A DNA stretch of 64,000 nucleotides from Rhipidocladum racemiflorum (taxonomy: Eukaryota; Streptophyta; Magnoliopsida; Poales; Poaceae), in the NCBI GenBank assembly GCA_036346355.1, contig CM070577.1:14569666-14633665 (forward strand), read 5' to 3'. Both the position numbers and the translations under genes were made by a program. How positions within the stretch are numbered: the first letter of the stretch is position 1; each line of letters begins with the position of its first letter. Under the pieces are notes generated by a model, which did no database searches, was not told where the DNA came from, and saw only the letters and a list, made by a program, of their open reading frames with translations. Below are positions 12,101 through 22,127 of this stretch, piece after piece.

Positions 12101-12790
12101 CGGGTGCGCACGGAAGTCGGCGTCACGACACGGGTGGCGGCGCCTTAAATACCCCCTCGACGTCCGTGAAACGCGCGGAAAACGAGGGCCCACGCACGGG
12201 CGGCGGCGGAGTCCGGCGGCGACACGGATAGGGCGACGTGGCTCAACATGAGCCGTTGGATCAAGATCCAACGGCCACGAGAGTTGGACTCGGGTCCGAC
12301 TCGGGCGAGCTGGCTGGCTCGGTCGGAGGTGGGCTCGGTGACGTGGCTCAATCGTGGCCGTTGGATCAAGATCCAACGGTCACGCGGTTAGGGTTCGGGG
12401 CGAACGGGTTCGGCTTGACCACAGGCGCGGTCGGGTTCGGGTCGGACTCGAACTCGAGTCTGACTCGGGCTCGGTCGGAGGAACAGTGAAACCAACTCGA
12501 TTTAATTAATCCAATTAAATTCTTAGAAATTCAATTAAATCATTAAAAATAGCAAAAGACTCAGAAAAATTCTGGAAAAATTCTGGAAAATATTTTGGAA
12601 CATTTTGGACTCAAATAAAATATTTCCAACAAATTTTTATTTGCAAAGTTTAATTCTTTAATTATTTCAAAATGGAATAAATTCAAATAAATTCCAATTA
12701 AATCCAAATAAATTCCAGAAAATTCCAAAAATTCACCAAAGTGCCAAATCCCACATGAATTTAAGAAAAGCAAGATTTTGGGGTGTTACA
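9200..12790 (-). mobile_element. Solo LTR (3591 bp), same family as 4110-7438, inside the PPR gene
   Basis: Starts TGTCGGGACCCG and ends GGGGTGTTACA. The flanking duplication is ATATG (9195-9199 and 12791-12795). Removing the LTR and one duplication restores the codons for NTYICNALMEM of a PPR repeat. The body matches 4110-7438 over most of its length but differs in the GC-rich part (about 11180-12480), where words such as CGTTGGATCAAGATCCAACG recur. Conserved palindromes lie at 9886-9897 and 9906-9915. No internal domain is present. Confidence 0.94.
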
Positions 12791-12841
12791 ATATGCAATG
12801 CACTGATGGAGATGCACGCGAAGTGCGGGTGCATTGAGCAA

Positions 12842-13316
12842 TGTTAGAACCGATAATTACTCACGCGAACACAGTGGTCACAACTAACACTTTCACGTGA
12901 TACACAATGAAGGAGAGCACACACAGAGTTTTTCCGGCACAACACAGCTAGTGCCTTGTCTCTTGTTTCTCACTCATTTCTCAATAGCAAGATATATACA
13001 TGCTTTAAATAGATGAACTCACACACATTAGCATCTGTCTTGCTAGCACGATCAGCAACTAATATGACCGAGTCTCTCGGCCGGCCACGCTCCCACGTCC
13101 TCCGCGTCGTGCAGCCTGAGGACTTGGCCAGCAACTCAACTCCTAACGTGCAGCTAGCCTACCACTACATGCAAACACACGCACAACCCACTAATGGATG
13201 CATGCATGCACACGATAGTACGATACAGCCAAGTCTCACACTTGAACCTTGGCTACATGCAGACACTAAACACAAAACAAACATGCATACTTAGACAAAA
13301 GATTAATTTTCCCACA
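12842..13316 (-). mobile_element. Short copia-type solo LTR (475 bp) inside the PPR gene
   Basis: It interrupts the PPR frame between CGCIEQ and MQLFSGM. The plus strand starts TGTTAGAACCG and ends TTTTCCCACA. The flanks AGCAA (12837-12841) and ACCAA (13317-13321) differ at one base, which fits an aged 5-bp duplication. On the minus strand a TATA-like CTATTTAAAGCATG near 13000-13013 precedes a purine-rich leader and the end GGTTCTAACA, so the LTR most likely reads minus. No gag-pol is present. Confidence 0.75.
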
Positions 13317-14494
13317 ACCAAACCATGCAGCTGTTCAGCGGCATGGCCGTGAAGGACGTCATCTCTTGGAGCACAATGATTGGTGGCCTCGCGGCGCACG
13401 GGCGAGCACACACGACGGTTTGGTTCTTCACGGAGACGGAAAGGAAGGGAAATGTGAAGCCTAATGGAATCACATTTGTGGGGATCTTGTCAGCATGCTC
13501 CCGTGTGGGGCCCATGGACGAAGGGCTGCGTTACTTGGATCGGATGAAGGGCGTCAACGGCGTGGAACCCGGAGTCGAGCATGCACTACGGCTGCATCGT
13601 CGACCTCCTCGGCTGGTCAGGGCAAATTCGACGTGCGCTTAGGGTTCAAAATTTCGTTTTAGCTCAAATCTCATCGGCGAACGAAATCCAATTTTTCGAC
13701 GAGATATCGTTATTTCGGACAAAATCCGGACGAAATTCAAAAACAGAAATTCAAATCCGGTTTTTTTTTTGCACCGAAATTCTGGGATTTCGTCCCTACA
13801 ACCGAAATTTCGGCTGATTTATGCGAAATCTCGGTGATTTTAAAATGGGAAAACAAGTATGCAAAATTCGTTTTTTTTTTGAAATTTTTTATGTATGCTT
13901 CTGACATATCATTGCATCTTTCCATGTAATCTGTAGATAATGATCAACCTTGAGTAATTTGTAAAAAATCATAGAGTGAAAAGTACTATAAAATAGTATC
14001 CTGGAGCCAGGAAAAAGGGGGGAAATTTTAAAAAAAAACATGAAAGGATTTATGTGACATTTCTATCTATATGAATGAAATTGACTAAGTTTTTGCACAT
14101 GAAATACCGTTCACAACAAAATTTCGGCAGCATTTCGTCTGTTTTTTTATTTGATCACTTTAACCAGGCATCATAATAGGAGCATTACATAATATGATCA
14201 GAAATGATAAATATTTAAATTACATTCATAGACATGATGCGCTCCATCCATCACAAACATCATGTGCTCCATCCATCACAAACATCAAGTGTTCCATCCA
14301 TCACAGTTTGTTTCGTAAATACATACGCGAGAGAAATACCTGTTGAAGGCTTGTAGCATGGATTATGAATGACGCCTCAACCAACCGGAGACCTGCAAGA
14401 GGCAAAATTAAATAAGGAGTATGAATATTTTTTGCATGAAGAAGTGTGCAAAGAGTGAAATGAGGTTGTCAACAACTATGAATAGACGTACCTA

Positions 14495-17400
14495 CGAGTA
14501 GTAGTACGTGTATGGTGCAACCTCTACCTCTGCATTATCAACAATGATCTCATTGTACTTCCTCTTGTGCTCTTGCTTGTAATCCTCCCAGGTCACGTTC
14601 CGTGGTAGCCATATGGACTTCTAGTGTTCGTAATGAGCGATCCAGGCCGCAGGTTGCTCTAACTGATGCAAGTACCTGGTAGGCATTTGTCGTGTGTATG
14701 GCTCCGTGTAGGAGTCAGTGTAATCAAACAACGATGACATGCTCGACCCATCGTGACTCCGGCGGTGACCGTACACACCATGATGACCTCCGTAGGTCAT
14801 CGAGCCGTACCCTAACATGGGGTACCTAGGTTGCTCTGTGGGGAAGACCCAATTGTTGCTAGACTAACTGCTAGACCACGAGGCTATGTCATCCTGAGGC
14901 TGTCCTGCCTGCTTTCCACCCACACTAGTGGTCGTGCCCTTCCCTGTACTACGAGTCTGCCTCTGTGAGCCCTTCCTCGGGGTAGTTCCCCCTGCTGCGA
15001 TCCTCCCGGTGTTGGTGGTTGTGAGCGGGGTCGAAGGGAGTAACAAGCATCGTCGCCTGCAGAGTCTGACGATGAGCTGCTATCGGCACTCTTTTGATCG
15101 TGTGGAACCTCGGGGGGTCTCTGTTTCATCATCGTTGTGCACATCTGGCTCATCATCACTTCTAGACGGTCCTTTTCCCTTACCACGTGGACTAGCCGAC
15201 AACTTCTCAAACCCACTTAGAGCACCAGCTAGCAAGTCATCATCGATGCCATGCTTCCTCTTCCCCTTGTGAGTGTCGCCCATGGAGAACTGAGTCCATT
15301 GTGGGATGCTCTTCCCACCTGCAGCCAGTTCAAAATAACAAGTTGTGAGTTCTGAGATGCCGCACGTACAGGACTAACAAGTTTAACAAGATATGTTTTA
15401 CGCATTACCTGTGGTCTTTTCGAGATCTGTCTCCGGGATGTTGTCAACCACAAATTTGGCCGGCAGGGGCGGGTCGTACCCACTGTCCTCGTCAAGCAGA
15501 GGCTCCGATCCAGACATGGATGAGTCAAATCAATCTGCAATCGGGTCCCTACCGGAAAGCATCGCATCCTCAATGAGGCGATCGAACGGGTCAATGTTTT
15601 GTACTGCATCCCGGGTTGATTCGTAATCCCGTAGTCGAAGTCAGAGATTGTAATGGACGAAGACGAGTTTCTGGAGCTTTGCGTAGCTTAATCGGTTCCT
15701 TAATTGCGTGTGCACCAAGGCAAACGTGCTCCAATTACGCTCGCATCCACTAGACGATGCACAATGTGACACCAGCCTCATGGCGTACTTCTGCAACGTC
15801 GGCGTCTCATTTCCAAATGCCATCCACCATTGTGCTACAGAGAATAACACGTTCCATCAGTACGATCGTATAGGCTGGAACGATCAAGTTTTACCAGCCG
15901 ACAATAACACCAACTGGAATGACGTGCGATCACCAATCATTGTGCTCCAGGATCACGTGCGATGCGCTCTGCCAGCTGCGTGCCGAATCGCCCCTCCTCA
16001 GCCGATAAATGTCTGCTTCCCTAATAGCCTCTACCGCGTCATCATTGGCTACAATGCCTAGGGCAGTGGATAGCTTCCCCATGAATTCAGGAGTGCTGCA
16101 TATGTTGTATTCGTAGTGAGACCTGGGTCTAGGACGGCAGCTGCAATGGATAACATTTTTTTTGAGTTATCAGAACAGAAATGAAAAGAACCTCAACAAC
16201 CCAATGAAAAGTATGTATTTAATGTACATGCACGCACGAATGTCCCATCATTTATGTTCGTCATTCTCATATCAAGTACCTTAATGAATGGTTTATATTG
16301 CCATCACCCTCTTGCCTAAGCTGCTTGTACTCACCAAAGGCAAATGCGTATTGCAGCATGAGTCCACTAATTGTTGGCAACTTTTCTTTATCCGCAAACC
16401 TCAATAACTTGTACATTGGTTGAACGGCCCTAACGCACCACTCTAGAAGGTCCCACCAACCCCTATCGACGAGGTGGTCATACGCGAACTTGCCCTCTTC
16501 CGTCGCAGCCCACTTGCTACTTGTCCACTCGTTATCGGTCATCCACTGCTGAAACTTCTCCCTTTTTTCCATGAAGCTATTAAGGAAAACGAAGGTCGTG
16601 CCAAATCGCGTGGCATTCAGTCTGACCAACTCCCCCTGTATGTGCTCCCTCATCTGCGCGTGCAGATTCTTATGGTTGTAGAAGAAGCGGCAAATCCTCT
16701 TCGCCGCTCCTACGACCCCTTTGATCTTTGGGAACTCAGACACCTCTTTGAGCATGAGGTTCACCGTGTGTGCCACACATGGTTGCCAGACAATTTGTGG
16801 GTACTGCACTCGTAACATCTGGCATGCTTTCTTGAAATTCGAACCGTTGTCAGTAACCACCTGCACCACATGCTCGACCCCTATTTCCTGCGACACCACG
16901 GTCATAATCTCCTTAAGCAAGTACTTGTGGTCCTAGATCTTGCCTGTGCAATGCAGATGCAGCAAGTTATTATGTATACTATGTATAATCATTTAGTATG
17001 AACACACCAAATGGCATACCTGTCGTGTTCACGGTCTTGTGGAAGAACATGACGCCATTGCAGAACACCATGAAGTTGATGATGCTCTGCATTGTCGGAC
17101 CAGTCCAAGCATCACACATGACCGTGACACCAAATGTGGCCCAATCAGACTTGAACTTCCAGAGGTACTGAATAATCTCCTTCTCATTCTCATCGAGGTA
17201 CTTCCCATCGATCTCATGGCCCCGTGGTGCACGAATCCCTGGGCCGAGCTCCTGCGTCAGTTTCACTGCTCCTGTGAAGTATGGACACTCGGCCTTTCTT
17301 CCTGGGATTGCATTTGCATGAAACCACTTCGACCATGCCCTCCCAAGCTTCTGCCTCACCCCCTGTCTAAATGAAGTGTCAATACGGGGTTGCTACGATA

Positions 17401-17908
17401 TACCACTCTGAGCTAGGTCAGCATCTAAGGTGAAATGGCTTTCGCGCGTTGATTTGGACCTGCAAAACATTCCGCTGATCGTCGATTGGATCTTTGGCCT
17501 CGATGCTCCGCTCCCAGACCCCGATCCTACCGTGAAACCTTGGTTCATAAGGTAAGCCTCTTCTTTAGAGGCATTTATGGCCATCTTGAGCTGCTCCTGC
17601 TCGGTACGATAGTCCGTGGCCCAGTCATCGCAAGCCTCCTCCTGATGGAGGCGCAGTGCCTCCTTCTCCTTTTTCTTCTCGCGACATCCGCGGAGGTCCC
17701 TCAGCATAGCTTGCCTAACCGTTTTAGGCACACTAGGGCAAGCCTTCACCTCGCCAGAGCGGCAAGCAAGGTGTTCCTTTAGACGGGTCGTGCCACCACC
17801 CTTCATGCGATGACTACAGTAGTTGCATTTAGACCCCTGCCCAATGTGTTCTCCATGCTCCCAAACGGTACCGATATGATTTGCCATCACCACACTCTGT
17901 AGTTGCAC
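14495..17908 (-). pseudogene. hAT transposase (BED finger, DUF659, hATC), decayed
   Basis: Hosts and mobilises the hAT above. Reading minus from 17908: a BED-type finger (CNYCSHRMKGGGTTRLKEH, residues about 30-50); a charged linker; DUF659 with the first acidic residue in VMCDAWTGP; an apparent intron from GTATGCC near 17018 to about 16942; VTDNGSNFKKACQ with the second Asp; CVAHTVNLMLKE; then SCRPRPRSHYEYN; and an hATC dimerisation region with WWMAFG and SGCERNWS at 15840-15660. The tail has EPLLDEDSGYDPPLPAKF and a Gly/Tyr-rich end to about 14500. In-frame TAG codons at 17391-17393 and 16933-16935 lie within conserved frames, and a TGA interrupts the acidic tail near 15530. A CAG-to-TAG origin is likely. 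The element probably cannot make full-length transposase now. Confidence 0.85.
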
Positions 17909-18309
17909 AAAATAAGAATATGGGTCAAGGCTATGTGCGTGAAGCTCGGCTATTATTCACAAGAACGACATAATTTACAAAACAAAAAAGATGAATAACG
18001 AAGCTGAATTCATATGGGAAAGGTGGACACTACACCGATATTGCATAACCTTCATGAAGGTATGTTTGCAATTTTTGCGGTTCCTTCAATGCGCTTTTCA
18101 AAATAAAGTCACACAAATACTCTATATACATGAACTAGCTAGGTTTCAGGAGTCATTGAAGGGGAACGCTGGACACTACTATCTTCAAAATTGCTTACCA
18201 TGGGAGAAAATGTTTTCTTGCATCTACGAATTGCTTACCATGGGACACAACTTGTTCTTGTTTTGTAACATAATGAGCTAGATGTGAAGTAATGTGGACA
18301 GAGAGCTTC

Positions 18310-18515
18310 ATAGTAAAACAATGTAAACCATAAAAACAATGAACTTCATATTAAATGACCAGAACCATGTAATGAGCTTTATATTGAAGCAATGAGTAAA
18401 CCATGTAAACCATGTTGTAAACCATGTAGTAAACCATGTAAAACAAAGAGCTTCGTAGCAAACCATATGAATATTATACCATGTAAACCATGTAAAACAA
18501 AGAGCTTCATAGCAG
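18310..18515. repeat. Minisatellite inside the hAT element
   Basis: Many copies of AAACCATGT and of the longer AACAAAGAGCTTC(G/A)TAGC word recur in tandem, giving a spurious repetitive peptide on the minus strand. It lies in the subterminal zone on the transposase 5' side. No coding role is likely. Confidence 0.7.
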
Positions 18516-19504
18516 TGGAGCTTCAAAGCAAATAACCGAGATTAATGAATATTGTACCGAGATTTCGCAAAACCCTACCGAAATCTCGGCAAAATGCGAC
18601 GAGATCTGCACTTGCCGTCGCCGGATTGGGAAGAAACTGGCCGGATGTGGCCGGATCCTGGCCGGACAGCGTAGAGGAGGAAGAATTCCTGGAGAAGATG
18701 CAGCGTCGCCGAGCAAAGCTTTGGACCAGTGGAGAGGGAAGTGTTCTGTGACCATGTGACTCAAAAAGCAATGACTTTATTCCTTGGAAGGAGCCCAGAT
18801 CATCACGTGCATAGCTACCAGTACAAAAACCAAAGAACCTGGCTCTCCAACAGGCTGTCCGGTCAACAAACACACTAATCTCGGTAATTAAAATGAAATT
18901 TCGCCCGTTTTAGCTGAAATTTTGGCGAGATTTTTGAGTCTACTGTAGCATTTTCGAAAAAATGAATTTACCCGAGATTTATTATTTCATCCCCGTCCGA
19001 AAAGTGAGTTTTCAGCGAGATTTCGTGAATTTTCGACGAAAATTCAAACCCTGCGTGCGCTAGACTTCATATATACGTGGAATGCCAATGCCTGCCGACG
19101 CGAAGATATGGGGCTCGTTGCTCAGCGCATGTCGCGGCCACGGCGATGTCGACACGGCCGTGTTGGCCGCTGAGCGGCTCGTCAAGCTGGAGCCGTACGA
19201 CGTGGGCAACCTCGTCATGCTGGCCAACGTGTACACCGCGGCGAGGCGGTGGGGCGAGGTGGCGAGCACGAGGAAGGCGATAGGGAGCTGGAGCGTGAGC
19301 AAGACGCCGGGGTGGAGCCTGATCGAGGTTGACAACGTGATGGAGGAGTTCGTCGCTGGGGAGGACCTGAGGCCTGAATTTGAAGACCTTGTTGGTGGTC
19401 TGGACATCCTGGCCTCGCAGCTCGCAGGCGACGCCGACGACGACCGTGTAGATTTCGTTCATTCAGATTGTATAATTGATGCGAGTGCGTTTGCAAGTGA
19501 CTGA

Positions 19505-19940
19505 TGACCATTATACATGTGCTGTGGCTTGTTAGGGCGAAAGGAAGAAGGTTTATTCAGACGAGGCGTCCGGCGTTGGTGAGTTGTTGCTTGTTTGTCC
19601 CTTGGAGTCCTCTGAATCCTTGAATGGTGTTCAGAAAACTGAACACACTGCAGCGCTTCTCCCATCGCGAGAAACAAATCGGAAATCGACGGAGACGTAT
19701 GACGGCGGAAATATGGAGTACTGTATAGGTCAAACCAGACGAGAAAACTCTAACTAGTGGCATGCAAATTACGAAAATGATTGTCTGATTTAGATCGTGC
19801 AGAAAGGAGAGGTGAGAGTAGACTGAGAGGTGTCAGGTGTGTAGCCGGCCGTGTAGTACCATATATGAGCCTATCCACATCGACTCAACTGGTCAACCTT
19901 CTCAGCGCGTCGGTCGTTTCCCTAGCTATAAGGACAAAAA
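19505..19940. other. 3' flank of the PPR locus
   Basis: Sequence downstream of the PPR stop codon, up to the CACTA element. No ORF with recognisable family features, RNA gene or transposon end was seen. It may contain the former PPR 3' untranslated region. Confidence 0.5.
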
Positions 19941-20070
19941 CACTACTAGAAAAAGAGCCTTCAGTATCGGTTTTCTGAACTGGTATATGTAATCCGGGAC
20001 TGATGCCTGATGGCATCAGTACCGGTTTGTAGAACTGGTAGTGATGGTACTAGAAATATTTCAAAAATAT

Positions 20071-20127
20071 GGGAGAAGCGGGACTCGAACGCGCAACCTC
20101 GTGACTCCAGCCTCACACTTCTAACCG
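20071..20127 (-). other. tRNA-like 3' half with a B-box motif inside the outer CACTA
   Basis: On the minus strand a 5-bp stem TGTGA/TCACG is followed by GTTCGAGTCC, close to the Pol III B-box consensus GGTTCGANTCC, and a T-arm-like CCCGC end. No A box or acceptor stem match is evident, so this is a tRNA-like fragment and not a tRNA gene. Confidence 0.45.
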
Positions 20128-20439
20128 GTTCGTAACACTAACCGGTACTAATGCCCTCATCAGTACCGGTTTGTGTTACGAACCGGTACTAATGTCCTCA
20201 CATTAGTACCGGTACTGATGCCCTGTGGCTTCGGTGCCGGTTCGTGTTATGAACCGGTACTAATGTGAGGGCATCAGTATCGCACTACAACACGTCGGGC
20301 TTCTAATGGCGCCTATAAATGCCTTTAAAACCTTATAAATGCCTTAAAAAGATTTTAGATGGCGTTTACATGGCGTCAAGAAAAATGGTGTCAGGAAAAG
20401 TAATTGGCGGCGCTTAATTATCCACGACGTTTATAAGTG

Positions 20440-20640
20440 CCGTGGAAGACTCTAACCCGGCGTTTATAAGTGCCGTGGAAGCCTCTATAACCCGGCGTTT
20501 ATAAGTGCCGTGGAAGCCTATAACCCGGCGTTTATAAGTGCCGTGGAAGCCTCTATAACCCGGCGTTTATAAGTGCCGGTTTTCTAACATGGCACTTTAT
20601 AAGTGCCGGGTTCTCTCTATTTATGGCGTTTATAAGCGCG
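20440..20640. repeat. Left subterminal array of the nested CACTA
   Basis: About six copies of CGGCGTTTATAAGTGCCGT separated by spacers such as GGAAGCCTCTATAACC. Such arrays are usual transposase-binding sites of CACTA elements. Confidence 0.8.
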
Positions 20641-20670
20641 GGATCCTCTATTCGTGGCATTTAAAATCGT

Positions 20671-20785
20671 GAGGTGCACAATGACTTCCCAGGAGGTCAC
20701 CCATCTTATTACTACTCTTGTCCAAGCACGTTTAACTTCGAGTTTTTATAAGATCTAGTACTTTAGTGGTGGTATGATCACATCG
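20671..20785 (-). pseudogene. Full-length 5S-rRNA-like sequence inside the nested CACTA
   Basis: Read on the minus strand, about 115 nt align end to end with plant 5S rRNA as I recall it. GATGTGATCATACCA matches the 5' stem region, AGTTAAACGTGCTTGG the A box, GAGTAGTA the intermediate element, and GGTGACCTCCTGGGAAGT the C box; the closing region is GTGCACC. The centre (about 20740-20765) is diverged and several bases of the A box and stems differ. The segment is not followed by a clear T run and lies between AT-rich transposon DNA, so it is a 5S-derived passenger, not a rDNA array unit. The nearly intact internal promoter could still bind TFIIIA. Confidence 0.85.
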
Positions 20786-21254
20786 ATATATAATCGTCCC
20801 TCCTCCCCTTAACCCCGTTAAACACCGAACACCGATTTTCAATTATTTCAAATTAGCAAATTATTGAGGTAATTAAGCAAAATCATCATACGATAAGATC
20901 TCCAATTCTCTTCTTTTGGGCACCAATTCTAGTTTGCAAATCTAAATCGAGCATATTTCTTAAAATAGACATAACTTTTGACTCGTACTTCCAATTGGGG
21001 CGTTCTTAGGCTAATTGGAAAGATAACTAAAAGTAGCATCTGAAATTGATAAGTGTAACAAAATCAGATGTTCGAAAAAATTTGAATTTTCAAACAAAAT
21101 ATCAACAAATATTGAATTTTCTGACAAAATTTGAAATTTTAGACAAAATATCATCGATTTTGAAATATTTGTAAAGAAATTATTTCAAATTTAATATTAG
21201 TTTCAATTATTTCAAATATAATATTATTTAATTTCAATTCTTTCAAATTCCCTG

Positions 21255-21790
21255 TGGTATTCACGCTTATAAACGTGGTAGAGTCTACCAGCGCTTATAA
21301 ACGGAAATTCCACTCTATACCTGGCGTTTATAAGCACCGTGGAAGATCAGAACCGGCGTTTATAAACGCCAGATAGAGTGGAATTTCCCGGCGTTTATAA
21401 GCATCGTGAAGATCAGAACCAGCGCTTATTAACGCCGGTATAGAGTGGAATTCCCCGGCGTTTATAAGCGCCGTGGAAAGATCAGAACCGGCGTTTATAA
21501 ACGCCGGTATAGAGTGGAATTCCCCGGCGTTTATAAGCGCCGTGGAAGACTGTAACCCGGCGGTTATAAACGCCGGTATAGAGTGGACTTATCCAGCGTT
21601 TATAAACGCCGTGGAAGATTCTAACCCGGCATTTATAAACGCCGGTATAGAGTGGAATTCCCTGGCATTTATAAGCGCCGTGGTAGACTCTAACCCGGCA
21701 TTTATAAATGCCGGGGAATTAAATGCCTCGAATGATAAAAAACGCCGGCTTTAGCCTTATTAGGGGCGTTTAGATTAAACGCCGTGTAAA
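21255..21790. repeat. Right subterminal palindromic array of the nested CACTA
   Basis: Alternating units contain GGCGTTTATAAACGCC, a perfect 16-bp palindrome, and the near-palindrome GGCGTTTATAAGCGCC, spaced by GGTATAGAGTGGAATTCC or GTGGAAGATCAGAACC. The unit pair repeats about every 62-64 bp. The 93-codon peptide frame across it (21473-21754) is a by-product of the repeat. Confidence 0.8.
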
Positions 21791-22127
21791 ATAAACGCCG
21801 GGAAATCCATGTTATCTTGTAGTGTCGGTTCGTGTTATGAACCGGTACTGATGCCTCATCTCAGGAATTTCAAAACGAATCGGTACTGATACTCTTATCA
21901 GTACCGGTTCAATTCTAATTTGAACTTATGTGCCGATAGGAAAGCCCTTTTTTCTAGTAGTGAAATATTCTGCATGTACTACAATTAGTTTGGTCTCAGA
22001 CATACATGCGAGACAACTCGACAACCACGATCCAGTAGCATGGAAGCAGCCAAACAGAATGGTCAGGTAATCGGCCGCGTAAACATGAGTGGACCAGGAG
22101 AGAAGGCCCGTAAGGCTCAATTAATGC

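Larger units (their letters stand above)
13640..19053 (-). mobile_element. hAT superfamily DNA transposon (5414 bp) inside the PPR gene
   Basis: A perfect 8-bp target duplication CGTGCGCT (13632-13639 and 19054-19061), typical of hAT, flanks terminal inverted repeats TAGGGTTCAAAATTTCG and, inverted, CAGGGTTTGAATTTTCG. Subterminal regions are full of GAGATTTCG/CGAAATCTC words, likely transposase-binding motifs. A transposase gene with BED finger, DUF659 and hATC regions occupies 14495-17908 on the minus strand. The PPR frame resumes right after the element. Confidence 0.95.
8560..19504 (+). pseudogene. Pentatricopeptide-repeat (PPR, PLS class with E motif) gene broken by three transposons
   Basis: PPR proteins bind organellar RNA, and PLS-E members usually specify C-to-U editing sites. 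Four segments read in order: 8640-9199 (GDRFTYPFLLKACGG, VQNSLIEMYT, VFEGMRERDVVSWNTLISAHARL, MPDKTVVSWTTLVSGYT, MQMEGFEPDDVSIVAV, CAQLGALELGRRVYAYC); 12796-12841 (NALMEMHAKCGCIEQ); 13322-13639 (MQLFSGMAVKDVISWSTMIGGLAAHG, KPNGITFVGILSACSRVG); 19062-19504 (ADAKIWGSLLSACRGHGD, LVKLEPYDVGNLVMLANVY, SKTPGWSLIEVDN, stop at 19502-19504). The end is an E motif with no DYW domain. Insertions: solo LTR 9200-12790, copia solo LTR 12842-13316, hAT 13640-19053. Small frameshifts occur near 8785, 8935, 9045 and 13578. The family call is certain; the ortholog is not assigned. No function is expected now. Confidence 0.93.
20283..21824. mobile_element. Nested non-autonomous CACTA element (1542 bp)
   Basis: Left end CACTACAACACG and right end (inverted) CACTACAAGATAACATGG, flanked by TCG (20280-20282 and 21825-21827), inside the subterminal zone of the outer CACTA. 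Both ends carry arrays of GGCGTTTATAAGCGCC-type units. The middle is AT-rich and holds a 5S-rRNA-like segment. No transposase frame is present. Confidence 0.9.
19941..21962. mobile_element. Non-autonomous CACTA element (outer), 2022 bp including nested copy
   Basis: Left end CACTACTAGAAAAAGAGCC and right end (inverted) CACTACTAGAAAAAAGGGC, flanked by AAA (19938-19940 and 21963-21965). Subterminal repeats of ACCGGTACTGATG and variants occupy both ends. No transposase is encoded, so mobility would need a CACTA transposase elsewhere. Without the nested element (20283-21824) it would be about 480 bp. Confidence 0.9.

Noticed and set aside
15229..15609. 126-codon minus ORF in the hAT
   Set aside because: Shadow frame of the transposase C-terminal region; the true frame reads EPLLDEDSGYDPPLPAKF.
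20071..20127. Functional tRNA gene
   Set aside because: Only a T-arm/B-box-like part is present; no acceptor stem, D arm or A box could be paired.
20671..20785. Functional 5S rDNA unit
   Set aside because: Single copy inside a transposon, diverged centre and stems, no clear T-run terminator or tandem repeat.
21473..21754. 93-codon repetitive peptide ORF
   Set aside because: Translation of the CACTA subterminal repeat array; the period is that of the DNA motif, not of a protein repeat family.
20440..21790. Spaced repeats resembling a CRISPR array
   Set aside because: Units are palindromic CACTA subterminal repeats in a plant nuclear transposon, with related and not unique spacers and no cas genes.
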